Part shown: one piece after another, positions 62,920-64,000 of the stretch
Layout of the letters: each line of letters opens with the position of its first letter
Numbering within the stretch: position 1 is the first letter of the stretch
Source of the DNA: an uncultured Clostridia bacterium
GTDB taxonomy: Bacteria > Bacillota > Clostridia > Oscillospirales > Feifaniaceae
Reading direction: 5' to 3'
Assembly: GCA_944376235.1 (NCBI GenBank)
Contig: CALWCA010000001.1
Location: 1-64,000 of the forward strand
Length of the DNA: 64,000 nt
The notes under the pieces: generated by a model
What the model saw: the letters and a program-made list of their open reading frames with translations, nothing else
Told to the model about the DNA's origin: nothing
The model's database searches: none
Translations under genes and position numbers: made by a program

Positions 62920-63441
62920 TCAGACCGTCTGGACGGTCAGGCCTGTCTTATCCTCGATAAAGCGGCGAAACTCCTCGGGCGTTCCGCCCGAAAGGGAGGC
63001 CTTGTCGAAGACCTGCCCATGGTTTTTCCCCATGAGAAAGACAAAATAGTCCTTTGTCTCCGCCAGAGCGGCAATATTGGAATAGGGAAAATCTGAGCTA
63101 CCCACCTCCGTGGTGCTGTGATAGCCTTCTTGCTCAAAAAGCGTGCGCGAGGCGGTCAGCCCAGGCGGGATACGCCCAAGGGCAATGCGGCCGTTGAGCG
63201 CGTCCTCCCCCACGAGAGCGGCGAAAATGAGCAAAACGGCAAGCCAGGTCACAAGGGAGCGAAAGGTGAAGAAGGCCCCGTCCAGCGCCGAGAAAAGGGC
63301 GAGCAGCAGGCCGGAGCAAAAGGCGATCCAGCCGAAGATATGGGCGCGGCGGCTTTGCTTTTTGCGCAGGGTTTTTCTCAAGGCGCGCGCCAGGGCTGTC
63401 ATGGCCCGACTGTCGTAGCGGGTGTCAAAAACAAATTCCAA
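62920..63441 (-). CDS. YcxB-like membrane protein
   Basis: 173 residues. Two adjacent membrane helices (about residues 33-54 and 58-80) are followed by a soluble C-terminal domain with YHSTTEVGSSDFPYSNIAAL and KDYFVFLMGKNHG, the pattern of YcxB-like proteins. Function unknown. TTG 63441 follows AAAGGAGG by 8 bases. Confidence 0.75.
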   Translation of the reverse strand: MEFVFDTRYDSRAMTALARALRKTLRKKQSRRAHIFGWIAFCSGLLLALFSALDGAFFTFRSLVTWLAVLLIFAALVGEDALNGRIALGRIPPGLTASRTLFEQEGYHSTTEVGSSDFPYSNIAALAETKDYFVFLMGKNHGQVFDKASLSGGTPEEFRRFIEDKTGLTVQTV

Positions 63442-63478
63442 GGTAAAGCCTCCTTTTTGCAGAGGATTCTCTTGCAAC

Positions 63479-63507
63479 AGGATACCACAGCTTGAAGCGG
63501 CAGGCAA
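63479..63507 (-). promoter_or_regulatory. Candidate promoter of the YcxB-like gene
   Basis: Minus strand TTGCCT (63507-63502), 17-bp spacer ending TGG, TATCCT (63484-63479). Confidence 0.5.
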
Positions 63508-63723
63508 GCGGGGAAAGCGGGAGCCTTGCTTTTGCGAGAGCTGTCACGGGGAACAGCGCGGGAAAGGGGGAACCTGCCGCCGTGGGAAAGGGGGCTTTTG
63601 CGATACAGGGGAAAGGGAAAAGAAAATGGGATGCGACGGAGAAGCGAGCGTCTTTGCGGACGCCAAGAGAAGGGCTGCGACATGCCGGCTGGCAAAAAGA
63701 AGAGGAGGGCGCAAAGTCGGGAG

Positions 63724-63752
63724 TTGCCAAGAAAGAGGGGGCAGGGTATAAT
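63724..63752 (+). promoter_or_regulatory. Promoter of the symporter gene
   Basis: TTGCCA (63724-63729), 17-bp spacer, perfect TATAAT (63747-63752). The leader of about 140 nt contains GGGCGCC/GGCGCCC (63765-63800) and GCGCCCTT/AAGGGGGCGC with an inner CCGG pair (about 63831-63864). Confidence 0.65.
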
Positions 63753-63901
63753 AAAAAAATAAGCGGGCGCCGATAGGCAGGGATTTGGCAAGGCGCCCGG
63801 AGCGAGCTTTCTTTGGGAATCCCCCAAAAAGCGCCCTTGCCGGAGAATTCCCGGAGAAGGGGGCGCAAATCAGCTTTTTGTTGCGGGAGGCGCAAAAAGA
63901 T

Positions 63902-64000
63902 ATGCGGCTTGGCATGGCGCATTTGATCGGATTGGTGGGGACGCTGCTGGTGATTACCGGGATTGGCGTTTGGTCCGGCAGGAGGGTTTCATCGGCAGAG
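63902..64000 (+). CDS. Sodium:solute symporter, N-terminal fragment (cut by window end)
   Basis: 33 codons before the window ends. MRLGMAHLIGLVGTLLVITG and then IGVWSGRRVSSAE match the first helix and the following G(R/K)xVxSAxDF motif of the SSS family (proline/pantothenate/sialate type). GGGAGG lies 11 bases before ATG 63902; ATG 63914 is an alternative. Substrate cannot be judged. Confidence 0.65.
   Translation, partial: MRLGMAHLIGLVGTLLVITGIGVWSGRRVSSAE

Overview
The window is about 64 kb of GC-rich DNA. It reads as a chromosome segment of a high-GC member of the Clostridia (Firmicutes). The evidence is strong AGGAGG-type ribosome binding sites, frequent GTG and TTG starts, a spoVT-type sporulation regulator, the Firmicutes rimP-nusA-ylxR-ylxQ-infB-rbfA-nrnA-truB-ribF-rpsO order, FabK as enoyl-ACP reductase, zinc-type S14 and S4, and an S-layer-homology surface protein. 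I cannot name a genus from the sequence alone.

Layout. 1-1188: an AT-richer membrane-protein gene, a probable gene remnant and a run of perfect hairpins. 1189-7860 (minus): pckG, rsmA, cinA, thiI and a NifS-type cysteine desulfurase; the desulfurase and thiI are 5 bp apart and supply sulfur for tRNA thiolation. 8281-11679 (plus): yifB/comM ATPase, an orphan TAXI solute-binding lipoprotein, and spoVT with a candidate sigma-G promoter. 11719-21243: the nusA-infB translation/transcription cluster with a leader attenuator, ending in rpsO. 21552-29459: one 2635-residue secreted repeat protein with C-terminal SLH domains. 29696-31892 (minus): a tandem PII-like regulator and a duplicated DUF1538 membrane protein, one bicistronic unit. 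32248-35762: pnp with a folded leader, then an M16 peptidase. 35763-36721: a long non-coding stretch with three adjacent DnaA boxes, the S10-operon promoter and a structured leader containing an intrinsic terminator. 36722-52738: the S10-spc-alpha operon, 32 genes from rpsJ to rplQ including secY, adk, map, infA and rpoA, interrupted by an unexplained 447-bp gap between rpsN and rpsH. 52883-53035 (minus): a small 50-residue gene. 53366-60143: a NUDIX hydrolase, then a chain of overlapping genes (parvulin lipoprotein, HD hydrolase, fabK, glycosyltransferase, thioredoxin-like protein, galE, PflA-like radical SAM). 60436-64000: an AT-richer P-loop kinase-like gene, tRNA-Leu(UAA), an MGMT-family gene, thiM, a YcxB-like membrane protein and the start of a sodium:solute symporter.

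Most of the window is housekeeping, and many genes overlap by 1-20 bp, so translational coupling is the rule. The more unusual parts are the PII/DUF1538 pair, the giant protein with its 636-bp super-repeat and hairpin-rich leader, the S10 leader attenuator with nearby DnaA boxes, the structured gap in the spc operon, and several large intergenic palindromes. All calls rest on reading the sequence and on family knowledge; no database search was run.
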